64,000 nt of DNA from Imbricaverruca yamaguchii (GCA_034440575.1 JAOTOL010001499.1:112501-176500), one strand, 5' to 3'. Shown: positions 11,589 through 23,650, counted from the stretch's first letter. Notes: generated from the sequence alone by a model not told the origin. Translations and numbers: made by a program.

Positions 11589-13860
11589 GGGTGCGAGCGA
11601 CCGCCCCAAGTGCGTCCGTCCGCCTGAAGGAGCACGCGGCTGTCGTTAAGCGTGGCCGACGCAGCTCTACTGGCGGAGCACGCGACCCAGTGCGGTCCGG
11701 CGTTCTACTCATCTGAGCTGTCACTCTTCGCGGTGCAGTCCTGGCGCAGACGTGTCGTGAATGACGCTGCTGGAATGAGCCCGCAGTCGCCATCTCCGAT
11801 TCGGGACGTGGAGAAGCTCCCGCTGAACTCGAGATGGGAAAGTATGCTACCCGCCTCAGTACTGTCCGCAGACTCCGAGGTCAAATAGTTATATGGTTTG
11901 GAATGCGAGACTTTGAAGTGAGATGTTTGCGAATATCCTGTATTTATGTGTCGTGTTCGGGAGTTCTGACCCCTTTATTTTAGTGTCGCATCTTAGAACC
12001 ATATCTTCTCTTCCATTTGTATTGCTTTTCATCATCATCTTAACCCGCGCCGGCTTTCCGGTCAGATCCTCACACCCCGTCTCGGGGGGGTTAGTAACCC
12101 CCTTTAAAATCCAAACTAAGCATCGCACGAAAACGAAAGAGGTGTCATCGGAAAGCGCTCGACGAGTAGGGTCCGGGTCCACCCACAACAAATTCCCCTC
12201 AAAAGTGACGTCACCAGTGGGCTAGATTTTCACGACTTTTCACGACTTGCATTATGTTTTTGGCTCTGGGGAGTTCATTTTGGGGGATATATGAAAAACA
12301 AAATATATTTGGAATGAGAAAAGGACAGCGAAATCGACCAGGGCTTTAATTTTTTGCACCCCCAAAACAAAACAAAAATATTTTGTAATTTTCAAAATTT
12401 TAGGTTTTCAAGTTTTCTTTACTTTTCCTTTTCCAATGGGTAGAGCAGACCGAAAAACGTTGGAAGTCAACCTGCCCTTACAAAAAATGCTTACTTTAGT
12501 CAGAATCCTATATTTGAATTGCAATTTGGCAAATACGCAAAATTTATATGTAATCAAAAACGAAAAAAAATCAAAAATTCCACCCGTACGTTTTGTTGCA
12601 TCCCTAAAGATAAGCAAACGCTGAAAGTTTCATTAAAATATCTGTATCCGTTAAAGCGTGACGACTGGTGGAACTTTTTTGGAGGTGACCTCACTTGACT
12701 TGACTAACTCGTTGACCCTAGACGACCTGACTTAAAAATTTTGAAGCAGTATGGCAAATTGATGTTGGAAAAGGTATGCCAAATTTGGGCGCGCTGGCGC
12801 GCGCCGTTCGTCCACTATCCGCGAAAAACCTGTGTGTGTGGGGGGGGGGGGTTGAAGACCCCCGAGACGGGACGGGTGAAATATACATATATACACAGAT
12901 ACACACACGCCATCAATTACTTCCGCACCACACATTTCAGTATAATTTCATGTTTTAACTAGAACCCAACTCCGACATTGGAACCAAAAGTAACATGAGC
13001 TAACCAGCTCGCGCGATGGTTGAAATGACCTGCACATGCTGTTCGAGTTGCTTCCTGATCATTTATGTTTGTACTCACCATTGGTCGATGCGCGCCGTCA
13101 TGATTCGTTGGAGTCTTGACAAAATAAGCCGAAGTAAACCCTTGTCCAACACTATCTTTAGCACATCAAAATCCAGAGAAGTCCCATAATCATCCAAAGC
13201 TGTGCCATAATTATCCAAGACTACGCTCTTGGATCTACATTCTGTCTGAAGAGCTTACTATGGGAGGTGGTGTGGTTTCAGTGGCAAATTTCGACATCCT
13301 ACTGGACTCATTTCGATATCTCGCACCTAACGAAAAACCATTATTTCAACACTGCGCCTGCCCTTCTTGCCACGGCGAGGGGCAAGCAACGCCTTATGGC
13401 CTCAGCTGCCGAGTTCTTCGTAAAGCCGCAATCCAACCCAGTTAAATACATGATTAAACAAAATGCATAATGCAGTGGTGCTAATTCTACAAACCAATTA
13501 CTTCATTGGTATGACAATACATCACAAGTGCGCACTCTATTGTCTTCGTGCCAGGGGTCGTCCATCAAACAGAGTGAGTTTGCCATGTCCATTTGACGAT
13601 TGATCGCTGGGTCTTGATCTGGAATGGAAATGGCCTACAGCACTTACAGTTTGTTGCTCGATCGTTTTGATGGATGCGCTCACTGCTTTTCCATCGTGGT
13701 TGTACGCAGAATACATCGTCCCTGGTAGTAAAGTGCTGTTTGGGTTCCCTGCCATGACTTTTGCGTTTGCATTTTAGATGGATTTGTATAGTGCTGATGC
13801 AGCTCTCATCGAACATGATCGTCGGTCTCTATAATTGTACAATATAATTTTGTTGGCATT
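11589..13860. other. No gene recognised
   Basis: A CRE-like TGACGTCA at 12206-12213, a T/A-rich stretch at 12230-12620 and a G-run at about 12839-12851. No frame with convincing coding character. Confidence 0.5.
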
Positions 13861-14229
13861 TTAGCTCATGGTGCAGGAGTGGTCATGACGAGCAGATTGA
13901 CACTAGCTCATGGTAGAGGAGTGGTCATGACGAGCAGATTGACACTAGCTCATGGTAGAGGAGTGGTCATGACGAGCAGATTGACACTTTAGCTCCTGAT
14001 GGAGGAGTGGTCATGACGAGCAGATTGGCACTTTAGCTCATGGTAGAGGAGTGGTCATGACGAGCAGATTGACACTTTAGCTCCTGATGGAGGAGTGGTC
14101 ATGACGAGCAGATTAGCACTTTAGCTCATGGTGCAGGAGTGGTCATGACGAGTAGATTGACACTTTAGCTCCTGGTGGAGGAGTGGTCATGACGAGCAGA
14201 TTGACACTTTAGCTCCTGGTGCAGGAGTG
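13861..14229. repeat. 43-45-bp minisatellite, ~9 copies
   Basis: Unit TAGCTCATGGTGCAGGAGTG then GTCATGACGAGCAGATTGAC, with ATGGT/CTGGT and GTGCA/GTAGA variants. Confidence 0.95.
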
Positions 14230-15333
14230 TCCGCGAGGAGCAGTGCTCAACTGGTCGGTGGACGTTGGTTCGAATTACGCTGTCCTTGTGCCTATCTGGG
14301 CGTCACCATTCAGACGTTGCCAGTAATTAGTGGGCTTCCTGACTACTGAAGCGGCATTGGTGCATCGACATCGACAAGACAAGGTGGCATCGACAAGAAG
14401 TTGTAAGAGTTATATTGCATTATTCCGGGACGTCTGTACGGAGAATTGAAGGACGGAGTGATACTCTAGTTTTGGTGATAGTGTTTAAGCTGGTGTTACT
14501 TTCAATGCCAACGAATATATCAAAAGCATGTCGACAAAATGTATGGGGGCTCTTTTCCATGATATTGAGGGCCAGTGATAAAATGTTTGCCGTGTAGCTT
14601 TCTGGAAGCAGCCCGCCCATTGGATACCATATTGTCAACACATTCACTTGTCGGTACAATTTTCCGTGGGGCTGCTGAACGCTGTATCCTTTGTCCAAAC
14701 CACAAGCATCTGTTTGAGGACGCGTCTTGGGATCCGTGGTCAGGTGATAAGTCATCTTCACAGGCGTAGCGCAGAATTATCTCGATTGTTGCGTCGACAG
14801 GTACGTTTGTAACTAGAGATGACGCGCCGAGAGATGCTGGGGTGCCTTGTCGCTCTTCGGGCAGCATTGCATCTCTGCCATTTTCCCGGTCTTGAACATT
14901 CTATATCGATCATCTTCAGCGGGTACCCGTTTTACGATGGACTGTCTGCATCCGTATTTTCGTTTTGAGCGTACGAATTGTGTGTGCTGCATATCCGCAT
15001 GGCACGGGTTGGCAGTCCAGATGGGAGGACGTCCTCCACTGGTCTCGGGTGGTCCGATCATCTCGCAGGTGCGTCTTCCTGTTGTTGGGTTTGAGCACAC
15101 ATCCGTTGCAGTTGTGCTGTCGTGTAGACCGACACGTACGTCCGGGACATCAATACTCACAACAGAGTGCATCAGAGCGACTTGGATGTTTGAGTGAATG
15201 GTGTTGGCTCCGGCTGTTGGCTATGCATGGATGGAGCCGTTTGAAAGGACATACGTCTTGCGCAAAAATACCAAATATGCCGTCGACGAACCAATCAAAC
15301 CAACGACCTTACCAACGTCACCACCGATGGGCA
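14230..15333. other. No gene recognised
   Basis: Frames up to 119 codons exist on both strands, but none has recognisable motifs. Confidence 0.45.
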
Positions 15334-15515
15334 GGGGCCGCGGTAGCTCAGTTGGTAGTCCGTCGCACCCTTGATTGCAAGATTGCTGATTCGAATCTCA
15401 CAACCGACGGAATTTACCGAGTCCACCCGCGACCAATCGGCGTGAGAGGTTGGCGATGCTATATAAACCTAGCGGTTAAATGCGTCGCAAAATAGCCCAA
15501 GGCTCTTCTTCTTCC
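15334..15515 (+). mobile_element. SINE family B copy (tRNA-derived)
   Basis: The head is GGGGCCGCGGTAGCTCAGTT, with box B TGATTCGAATCTC. The core GCGACCAATCGGCGTGAGAG plus GTTGGCGATGCTATA is shared with family A. The tail TGCGTCGCAAAATAGCCCAA ends in (CTT)n. Confidence 0.87.
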
Positions 15516-15711
15516 ACCAATGGCCGGTTTGGTCACGTCTGATTGGGGGAATCGACATTAATTCCTTCGCAGGGTCGGACAGAAGAGACGATGAAACATG
15601 GTGGAAGCACACATTATTATTATACCACCCGACGCGGGAATGTCATACTGTCGCCCTCCCCGCTAGCCCTCTTACTCACCTCAACTTACGCTACAGTTGT
15701 TCTGATGCGCC

Positions 15712-15757
15712 ACTAGCCGTCAATGTGCATAAAGTGCGTCGTGAACCACTCACTAGT
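15712..15757 (+). mobile_element. SINE family C tail fragment
   Basis: It contains TAGCCGTCAATGTGCATAAA and GTGCGTCGTGAACCA, matching the 3' part of the family C copies without a head. Confidence 0.7.
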
Positions 15758-16044
15758 TGTTCTGACATGTAAGAGGTGGACCCATGCTGAGGCAGCCAGC
15801 TGAGTGTGTGCCATACACTCGCCTTCCCCGGCGGCCCCCCACTCGCATCAACTTTCGCGGTAGTTGTCCCGCGCTGGTACCACCAGCCGAACGTATTTCA
15901 TATACTGTCGCCCTCCCCGCTAGCATTCTTAATCACCTCAAGTTAGGCAATTTGTGTGGTGGGAATGTTCAGAATGGCTGCAGCTTGAACGTCTTCACTT
16001 ATCTGGGTAAACAAATGGTGGTTTTCAGGGCCTGAAATTACCCC

Positions 16045-16434
16045 ATGGCACTCGCAAGTGTAAACGGAAAGCGGAGAAATCGTAGGTCAACGAAGGCTCT
16101 TGACCTTGATGAAGTCACTGACCTATATCCACACATGTATCTAATTGTCGAACTGCCTAAAATGTCCAACCCAATCGATGATCCGAGCGTAAGCACACCT
16201 CACTTATTGGAGAAAATATGTTTTTGCCAGCGGGCGAACTCCTGCGGGCCTAATGCTAGACATGCCATACAATCGCATGCCACATACACATTGCTTGACA
16301 TTAGGGGTACCGCACCATTAATAACTAACGAAAGTAATCCCGTTACAAACACGGCATATTTTCGACAGCTTGCAGGAGCCACTGCAGCTGGTGTTCATCT
16401 TTGGCGACCGCGTGAGCAAACTACTCGTTTATAA
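16045..16434 (+). CDS. Uncharacterised frame Y copy, 129 codons
   Basis: ATG at 16045, TAA at 16432-16434. Residues about 30-95 align with the minus-strand frame 18063-17779, including VSTPH, NSC and TYTLLDIRGT. The C-terminal ~30 residues read through the inverted, diverged remnant of ORF X and are probably not native. No family is recognised. It may be a pseudogenised copy. Confidence 0.35.
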   Translation: MALASVNGKRRNRRSTKALDLDEVTDLYPHMYLIVELPKMSNPIDDPSVSTPHLLEKICFCQRANSCGPNARHAIQSHATYTLLDIRGTAPLITNESNPVTNTAYFRQLAGATAAGVHLWRPREQTTRL

Positions 16435-16800
16435 CGACACCCCGTCCGGCGGTATCAGTAACAATGCGGAGTTCATCTACAAATGTGTGTAGCCTGTTGT
16501 ATCCATCGGGCTCTTGCCATTTGCTGAACCGGGTTCGTTCAAGCAATCGTAGCTGGTGTTCAGGGGAACAAAAGTGAACCACGACTGGCAGTCGATACAT
16601 TCGTATAATTTAATGGTATCCTCTACGAATACGGAGCTGGTCACCAATGGGTCTTTGCTCTCACACTGGGATCGCACTATGGGCACAAAATGACTACTAG
16701 TCCATGCGCCCTTAAGCCCAAGTAATCAATCAATCAATCAAACTGGGATCGCTCTGAAGCTTCGCAAAATGGCTATTTTCGGCAAGGAACTTTGAACTCG
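16366..16800 (-). pseudogene. Inverted, broken partial copy of ORF X
   Basis: On the minus strand it aligns with the middle and end of ORF X: the FVEDTIKLYE-like, FTFVPLNTSYDCLNEP and EHQLQWLLQAVE segments match DETNTLEV, FTFVTLNIRYEWLNEP and EHQLQWLLQAVE. It is interrupted by a 66-bp SINE-tail insertion at 16676-16741 and lacks about 150 bp equivalent to 17710-17855. Stops and indels make it non-functional. Confidence 0.65.
16676..16741 (+). mobile_element. 66-bp 5'-truncated retroposon tail with target duplication
   Basis: The insert carries the shared tail motif (CCATGCGCCCTTAAGCCCAA) and an (AATC)n end. It is flanked by ACTGGGATCGC at 16665-16675 and again at 16742-16752, a clean 11-bp target-site duplication. 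Confidence 0.85.
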
Positions 16801-16823
16801 AACTTTTAATCTACAAACTGAAA

Positions 16824-17210
16824 ATGAGCCGTCACGTCTGGTTTGAAATGCCACAGGTGGCATCTCATGACATGAAGCTGTTTTTTTTCCACGGTAGTTT
16901 AAACAGTGGCTACTTTCGCCCGTCAAACACAGCACACGAATTATTCAAGAAGTCGCAGAGCTTGCTCTCATACTCCTGGATTTTGTTCCACCCCGGGGCA
17001 TTCACTGGATTGATCTGGGTGCAGTTCGCTGCGGCCGCTGAGTGGCTAAATAATTTAAGTCCTGAATGTGAACCTATTTTCAGATCAGCTGGATATTCCT
17101 TCCGATGTCACGCAAAAATCTGCACAGAATGGCTTGATTCCTATCTGTGGTGCACATTCCAGCTTGGCCGACAGTACCCGCTGCGGCAGATGCGTCTCAC
17201 GATGATCTAG
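16824..17210 (+). CDS. Uncharacterised ORF, 128 codons
   Basis: ATG at 16824, TAG at 17208-17210. It ends two bases before the ATG of the next ORF. The sequence has a MSRHVWFEMPQVASHD start, an aromatic middle (LFFFHGSLNSGYF, LLSYSWILFHPGAF) and CEPIFRSAGYSFRCHAKIC. I do not recognise a family. It lies in the spacer between the two arms of the inverted duplication at 16.1-18.1 kb. It could be a real small gene, the frameshifted front of the next ORF, or chance. Confidence 0.35.
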   Translation: MSRHVWFEMPQVASHDMKLFFFHGSLNSGYFRPSNTAHELFKKSQSLLSYSWILFHPGAFTGLIWVQFAAAAEWLNNLSPECEPIFRSAGYSFRCHAKICTEWLDSYLWCTFQLGRQYPLRQMRLTMI

Positions 17211-17212
17211 TA

Positions 17213-17782
17213 ATGTTCAAAATGTTTCTGACGTACACAAGCGCCGAACAAAAGGCGGCCGACGCTGTTCTCTATGTCATAAATGGGACGCGAACGGTGG
17301 CATTTGAAACCGGAGATGGCCGTGATTACCACAATGCAGCTGGGCTCAATATTACATCCTGTGACGAACATAGCCATTTCGCAGTGCTTCAGGCGGTACT
17401 AGTGCCAGAAGAATTCGAGGGGGCTAACACCGCATTCGTTGATGAAACCAACACATTAGAGGTTCTTATCAACGACCAGTCGCGGTTCACTTTCGTCACC
17501 CTTAATATACGCTACGAGTGGTTAAATGAACCTGATGGCAGCAAATGGCATGGGTACGACAAATGCCAAAAGCTACACAGATTGATACATACAGTCAAAA
17601 GTGTGAATGATACCGCCGTGCGAGGTTTCGCTTTTATTCAATGGGATGTTCACAAGGCCACCACAGGCGAACACCAGCTGCAGTGGCTCCTGCAAGCTGT
17701 CGAAAGTCACCGACAGAAGTACCCCGAGTTCCGAAAGAGCACTCGTGAGATGAAACAACAAGCATCGCGAAAACAGGTTTAA
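17213..17782 (+). CDS. Uncharacterised ORF X, 189 codons
   Basis: ATG at 17213 (MFKMFLTYTSAEQKAADAVL), TAA at 17780-17782. It has ordinary amino-acid composition and no low-complexity runs, unlike most long frames in this window. Recognisable stretches are TVAFETGDGRDY, FAVLQAVLVPEEFEG, FVTLNIRYEWLNEP and EHQLQWLLQAVE. A diverged partial copy exists in inverted orientation at about 16366-16800. A 37-base stretch (17669-17705, EHQLQWLLQAVE) is identical between the copies, which argues for recent conversion or constraint. The 3' end overlaps a conserved minus-strand frame (18063-17779) by four bases. I cannot name a family. Dense convergent packing would suit an integrated DNA virus or large DNA transposon, but that is inference. 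Confidence 0.45.
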   Translation: MFKMFLTYTSAEQKAADAVLYVINGTRTVAFETGDGRDYHNAAGLNITSCDEHSHFAVLQAVLVPEEFEGANTAFVDETNTLEVLINDQSRFTFVTLNIRYEWLNEPDGSKWHGYDKCQKLHRLIHTVKSVNDTAVRGFAFIQWDVHKATTGEHQLQWLLQAVESHRQKYPEFRKSTREMKQQASRKQV

Positions 17783-18063
17783 AAGAGGTGAACCATCAAC
17801 ATGGGACGGACTGCACACAAATGCTGAATGTGTTTGCTCAATAAGCACATCATGCTTGTAATGGGATGGGTTCTGTCAATGGAAAATGACTCGGTATCTC
17901 TGACATCAAACAATGTGTATGTGACATGTAATTTTATGGTATATTTCTCACTAGGCTCGCAGCAGGAATTCTTTCCGCTTTCGAATACACGACCTTTTTC
18001 AGAAACGTGAGGTGCGCTCACGTTTGGAGCATTGGTAAGGTCAGGCGTTTTAGGCCGTTTCAC
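17779..18063 (-). CDS. Uncharacterised frame Y, conserved with 16045-16434
   Basis: An open minus-strand frame with no ATG at its upstream end. It begins KRPKTPDLTNAPNVSAPHVS and contains NSCCEPSEKYTIKLHVTYTL then FDVRDT. The plus-strand ORF at 16045-16434 has the matching series (LPKMSN, PSVSTPH, NSC, HATYTLLDIRGT). Differences between the two fall mainly at codon third and first positions in this frame, which suggests it is the coding frame. It converges on ORF X. Confidence 0.35.
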   Translation of the reverse strand: MKRPKTPDLTNAPNVSAPHVSEKGRVFESGKNSCCEPSEKYTIKLHVTYTLFDVRDTESFSIDRTHPITSMMCLLSKHIQHLCAVRPMLMVHLF

Positions 18064-18080
18064 AATTATATAAATGCATG

Positions 18081-20345
18081 TATATTAGTCAGTGACAGTT
18101 TACAACACACGATAGCCTCCTTTAACACTTGTGATTGCATGATAATTTGGGCCCTGAATGCCACTTTGACGTGTATTTCTACCCGAAGCAAGATAGCTAC
18201 GAAATTTCAGCCGTTTTAAAAGTTATACCAAATATAACCCACATGGGTTGACGCACCCTAAAACTCCAATAATCATCAAAAGTTATAAATTTGAAGTCAC
18301 CTATTTCACCTAACCTGGTACCTTCCGTATGGACCTCGAATAGCACTTCGCGCTCGTTGCTACTTTCAAGACGCATATGTATGTTTATATATTTTATATT
18401 TTTCTGACATGGCGAATGTATGTTTCAAAAATCGAGATTTAGACCTCAGATTTCACATTTCATGACCATAATACACCTTTGACTTGATCCCGAGGGGTTA
18501 ACCAATAACCTCAGTTGTTCATACTCTTGTCAACCGTGAGATGTGGTGACAAGCTATGCGCTGGTTTTTCTGCCGTGTCTCAAGGGTGCTTGATTTGGAA
18601 TGACCAGCTGGAGCGAAGGCTGGAGACTTCATCTATACGAATACGTGAACCGTCAAATAGTTATGTTCGTGCCTTTAACAAATGTGAGGAGTAGATCTAG
18701 ATCGGATTGTTCGACCCAAAAGCCTATTACACCTGTCTATTTGCATTCCAAGACGCCATCAGCTTCACAAACCTAGGCGTTTTTAAGAAAATGGTCTTCT
18801 TTTAGCCATCCTGAGTATCATGCTATCACTGTCGAGTATTTTTTACTTACTAATTGCCTCCGCGCTCGGAAAAAGGAATGCGAGTGCGTCAGTGGCACTG
18901 ATCCAGTCGTGTTCTGAGTGCGCGCGTGCCGTCGATTCTCCTGACAGTCCAGATGACTGAACAATCAACGCCACCGTCGTGTGCCTTCGTGTCGCATGTA
19001 CCTGACATCGAGGCGATGCGTGCTACGCGTCGCTGGCGACGGGAATCGGCCAGCAAGGTGACGTTTTGTGCCCAGTGAAGCCGACACAGACGGCGTCGGC
19101 TGACCTGCATCGCAGAGGACGTGTGCTGCCCGGCGCTGCCTGGTGCAGGCCCTCTCACCGCCAGCTGGCCCGCCAGCTGGACCGTCAGCTGGACCGCGCG
19201 CAGTGTGGTCTGTCGGTGTGGTAAGCTATTCCGTGTACGTGACCAGGCCAGCCGTCAACGGAAATGTCATATCCGGTCGATTGGCGGAAGTTCCGATCAT
19301 TAGGCCTGTTTACAGAGCAAGGTCGTCACCTCACCAGACTTTTGCTGCGACATCTCCGCAAATCAGATCTGCGATATCTCCACAAAGTGCTGTTCTCGTC
19401 GCGGTCGGAAAAGCTCGACATCGGATTGGCTGTCGCTACCGGTGCTGCTATAATGACGCTAATGCTCAGGACATGACCTGGGGAACCCGATAGCAATTTG
19501 TCTGTACGGTCGGGTAGCCAGGGTAACGAGGGGAAGTTTTCAGAAAATGGCATAATGCTCGATAGACCTCTGTAATCGTATGGGTTTAGCTCAAGTTGGA
19601 CCATTCATCTGGGACAGTCCCTTTAGAATCGCCGCTACTTACGGCCAATCGCATCGTGGTTGTTGCTGAGCTGGTAACCGGTACATAGGGCAAGCTATTA
19701 AACTGGCACTGCTGTAGGCATTGCTGGACTATGCTCCCGATATCTGAACAATCTTTTGACGTATTACGAGTTGTTTGCGATGACGTATGCCCAGAGATCT
19801 ATGGCGGACGCTGCACATCGCAGTAAATAATGTCATTGGCATCATTGGTATTTACAGGCACTTCGAAATTTAGCCCGAATTCTGGCTCGGGTGGCATACA
19901 AATCAGGGTCCCATTGTTACGCAGGGCTTGCTGCGTGAACCCCGGTCCGTGAATTCCAGTTCAACGGTAGAATTTTGACTGGGTGTTTAACGTGTCGTCA
20001 GTGCACCGCCACCGCCGCCCCGCTGGCTCATCTCCGGCCTTATGGAGCCGGTTACGAACTGTCCCTCCCAGCCTGGAGGGTCAGTCGCTTGCTAACTGTA
20101 GGCGAGCACGTGCAGCGACTTGAAGCGCCTCGAAATATCTTTCCACGGCAGGTGAGACAAGTGCAGGTTAGGGTAGCCAATTGAGGTACCAGCGAACTTA
20201 GTTTCGGATTTGCAGCATTTTGAATTACTGCTTCTGCTTCGACTCTATTCTTGTGGCATTTTTTCCCTCTTTACTTCGGTTTCTTAACATGTTGTAACTT
20301 CATATTCAAAGCGATAAGCATGGCTTCGTGTATCCTTACAGAATG
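18081..20345. other. No gene recognised; one retroposon tail motif
   Basis: A tail motif (TGGGTTGACGCACCCTAAAA) lies at about 18244-18263, nearly identical to that at 3577. The rest shows no credible coding frame. Confidence 0.5.
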
Positions 20346-20347
20346 AC

Positions 20348-20434
<87 letters not shown>

Positions 20435-20545
20435 CATACATACATATGCATATATATGTTATATTTATATTTATATAATATATATATATGTATGTGTATA
20501 TATATGTAATAATATATGTGTTATATTATATTTATGATGTTTTAA
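20346..20545. repeat. (TA)n tract and related AT-rich repeats
   Basis: About 80 bases of (TA)n at 20348-20431, then CATA and TATATG variants to about 20545. Confidence 0.95.
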
Positions 20546-21926
20546 ATGAAGGACGATTGTGTGTGTGTGTGGGTGTTTAAGGGATACATTGCTACAGGTG
20601 ATGCATTCACCTCAGGCAGACGCATTCTCCCTAGAATCCTTACACACTCATCATCTTGATATATGGAATGCCACTAGCAGATCATGGGGGGGGTGGCACA
20701 CGGCGGCACCCGAAACTGCCGGGATCTGTTCAGGCTATTTGTGGGCCTTCTCAAGTATGGATGTAAAATAACCTCAGGATACAAGTTTGACGGTACATAC
20801 CAGGGGATATTCAACACAAAATTATCGACGTGGGACGCCTGCGGCAAGACAAGACAAACATAAAAACTAATTATATGGTCAGGATGGGCGAATTTGCTCC
20901 TAAAACTGAATACATGCGCGGGTCGTTGGGTCTCCCTGGACCAATAATATATTATTCGTGAAGTATGTTAGAATATACAACTTAACGAACAATAGATCGA
21001 CATCCTTCCCAAAATAAGTACAGACATTGTGTTTTTTTTCGTGCCTGTTCGTGGAGTATGCACGGCTCGTTTTGAGCAATATCCCGTTGGCAAGTATCAT
21101 ACTTCTGATTACCATGACGGATCCGGGATCGTGACACACAAACATCCCGTGGCGCAATTCCAGGCACAGGCATTACCTATGGTGTGCTGTGCTATACATT
21201 ATCGATTTATAGCACAGATATTTGCATCGATATCGTTGATAAAGGCATCCCCAAATTAGACACCTCTCAATAGAAACAAAACGGGTGCAGTCATATTTAC
21301 CCTATCGGCCCAAAGCTGTGTTCGACGGACTGAGCAAGTATTTTAAATGACCTTATTTCTACTGCGAATTTCGACATCCTGCTGTACTCGTTCAACATCT
21401 CACGCCTGATGCAAAGTCATTATTTTGCCACTGTCCCAGATGGCATGTTCACATAGATTGTAACACATACTGCGACATGCGACATCAAAATCCAAGGAGT
21501 TGAATATGGAGCGTTTTCCTACATACAACAAATGCGAATTGCATATGCACATCCCGAACACTCCGCAAGTTCAAAAACCCTGCCTCGCTCATACTGTTCG
21601 ATGCAACAATAGAGGTCGATGCAACACCAGAGGCGTTCTTGAAACTAGTGTCGTTGTATGTTCGACATTTTCGCTCCTGGGCGGGTTGTGCACAACTCGC
21701 ACCTCAGAGGGCCGTTGCCGTCCATCCTGGTGTCGCTGGCGAAGCACGCTCCACTTGCGCGTGCTCGTGTTGCGGTGGCCCAGTGAGTGCGTTGTGTTCG
21801 ATGTCGGTTATCTGGGCTCGGATTTCAGACCGGGTGTCGAACGACCAACGCCTTGCTTCGGACACAAATTATTTCCATGTTGCACTCCTATGTTTCATTT
21901 CCACGTCACATTTCCATGTTGCATTG
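20546..21926. other. No gene recognised
   Basis: Ordinary composition with short open frames only. CCATGTTGCA is repeated just before the SINE at 21927. Confidence 0.45.
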
Positions 21927-22085
21927 CGGGGACGAGCAGTCTAGAGGTAAGTTGCCCGTCCCACAATCGAAATATTGCGGGTTCGAGTCTCACCTGTCGC
22001 TACTCTTTCTCCCGCGGACATTCGGCGTGCGAGATTGACGACGCTACATGACTCCACGGTCGATGTGTCGTACAGCCAATATACA
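21927..22085 (+). mobile_element. SINE family A copy (tRNA-derived)
   Basis: The head is GGGGACGAGCAGTCTAGAGG, box B GGTTCGAGTCT, with a mutated core (CATTCGGCGTGCGAGATTGA) and tail CGGTCGATGTGTCGTACAGC. It aligns along its length with the copy at 11421. Confidence 0.85.
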
Positions 22086-22391
22086 CCGCGTGACATTGCC
22101 GTGTCACGTGCGGTGCCACTTGGACCGTGTGCGCGACTGCTCGGCAGTGGCCGATCGACGGCTGGCGACCGCCGTGCCGAGGTCTTCCGCCGGACGGACT
22201 GTGGGGTTCCGGCTCTGCTGCGTGTGACGCCGGCTGCCCCCGCTGACATTGCCGATGGACACGACCTCGGTCAGCGTCCGCGGGAGGGTGGCGCCGACCG
22301 AGGTCGTGCGGCACAGCGACCCGACTCCGCCGAGTTGCTGTGCCGTGCAGTGACCGTGGCTGAGCGCGTCGCCGAGGTCCGCCACCGCAAC

Positions 22392-23650
22392 ACCACTGCT
22401 CCAGACGTGGTGTTGCGTGTCGTGTGCTGACCAGCTGGCTGTGTGTGTGTTTAGCTGTGTGTGCCGTGTCGTGTTCTGACCAGCTGTCTGTGTGTGTGTT
22501 TAGCTGTGTGTGCCGTGTCGTGTTCTGACCAGCTGGCTGTGTGTGTGTTTAGCTGTGTGTGCCGTGTCGTGTTCTGACCAGCTGTCTGTGTGTGTGTTTA
22601 GCTGTGTTTGCCGTGTCGTGTTCTGACCAGCTGTCTGTGTGTGTGTGTTTAGCTGTGTGTTGCGTGTCGTGTGCTGACCAGCTGGCTGTGTGTGTTTAGC
22701 TGTGTGTGCCGTGTCGTGTTCTGACCAGCTGGCTGTGTGTTTAGCTGTGTGTGCCGTGTCGTGTTCTGACCAGCTGTCTGTGTGTGTGTTTAGCTGTGTT
22801 TGCCGTGTCGTGTTCTGACCAGCTGTCGTGTGTTTAGCTTGTTTGCCGTGTCGTGTTTACCAGCTGGCTGTTTTTAGCTTGGTGTTACGTGTGTTCTGAC
22901 CAGCTGGCTGTGTGTGTTTAGCTGTGTTTGTCGTGTCGTGTTCTGACCAGCTGTCTTGTGTGTGTTTAGCTGTGTTTGTCGTGTCGTGTTCTGACCAGCT
23001 GGCTGTGTGTGTTTAGTTTTGTTGCCGTGTCGTGTTCTGACCAGCTGGCTGTGTGTGTTTAGCTGTGTGTTGCGTGTCGTATGCTGACCAGCTGGCTGTG
23101 TGTGTTTAGCTGTGTGTGCCGTGTCGTGTTCTGAGCCAGCTGACCGTGTGCTCGTGGTGTGTCCGTGTCGTATTACCAGCTGACGTGTGTGTTTAGCCGT
23201 GTCGTGTTCTACCGTGTCGTAATCACACACAGCTGGCTGTGTGTGTTTAGCTGTGTGTGCCGTGTCGTGTGCTGACCAGCTGGCTGCGTGTGTTTAGCTG
23301 TGTTTGCCGTGTCGTGTTTTGATTAGCTGGCTGTGTGTTTTGACCAGCTGTGTTTGCCGTGTCGTGTGTTGACTAGCTAGCTGTGTTTTGACCAGATGTG
23401 TTTGCCGTGTCGTGTTCTGACTAGCTGACCGTGTGTATTTAGCCGTGTTTGTCGTGTCGTGTGCTGACCAGCTGGCTGTGTGTGCTTAGCCGTGGTGTTC
23501 CGTGTCGTGTCGTGTTCTGACCAGCTGACCGTGTGTGTCTAGCCGTGTTGTTCCGTGTCGTATCTGACCAGCTGACCGTGTGTGTCTAGCCGTGTTGTTC
23601 CGTGTCGCATCTGACCAGCTGACCGTGTGTGTCTAGCCGTGGTGTTCCGT
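22392..23650. repeat. ~47-50-bp minisatellite, ~25 copies
   Basis: Unit TGCCGTGTCGTGTTCTGACC, AGCTGGCTGTGTGTGTTTAG. Copies vary in the number of GT dinucleotides and become irregular after 22830. Confidence 0.95.
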
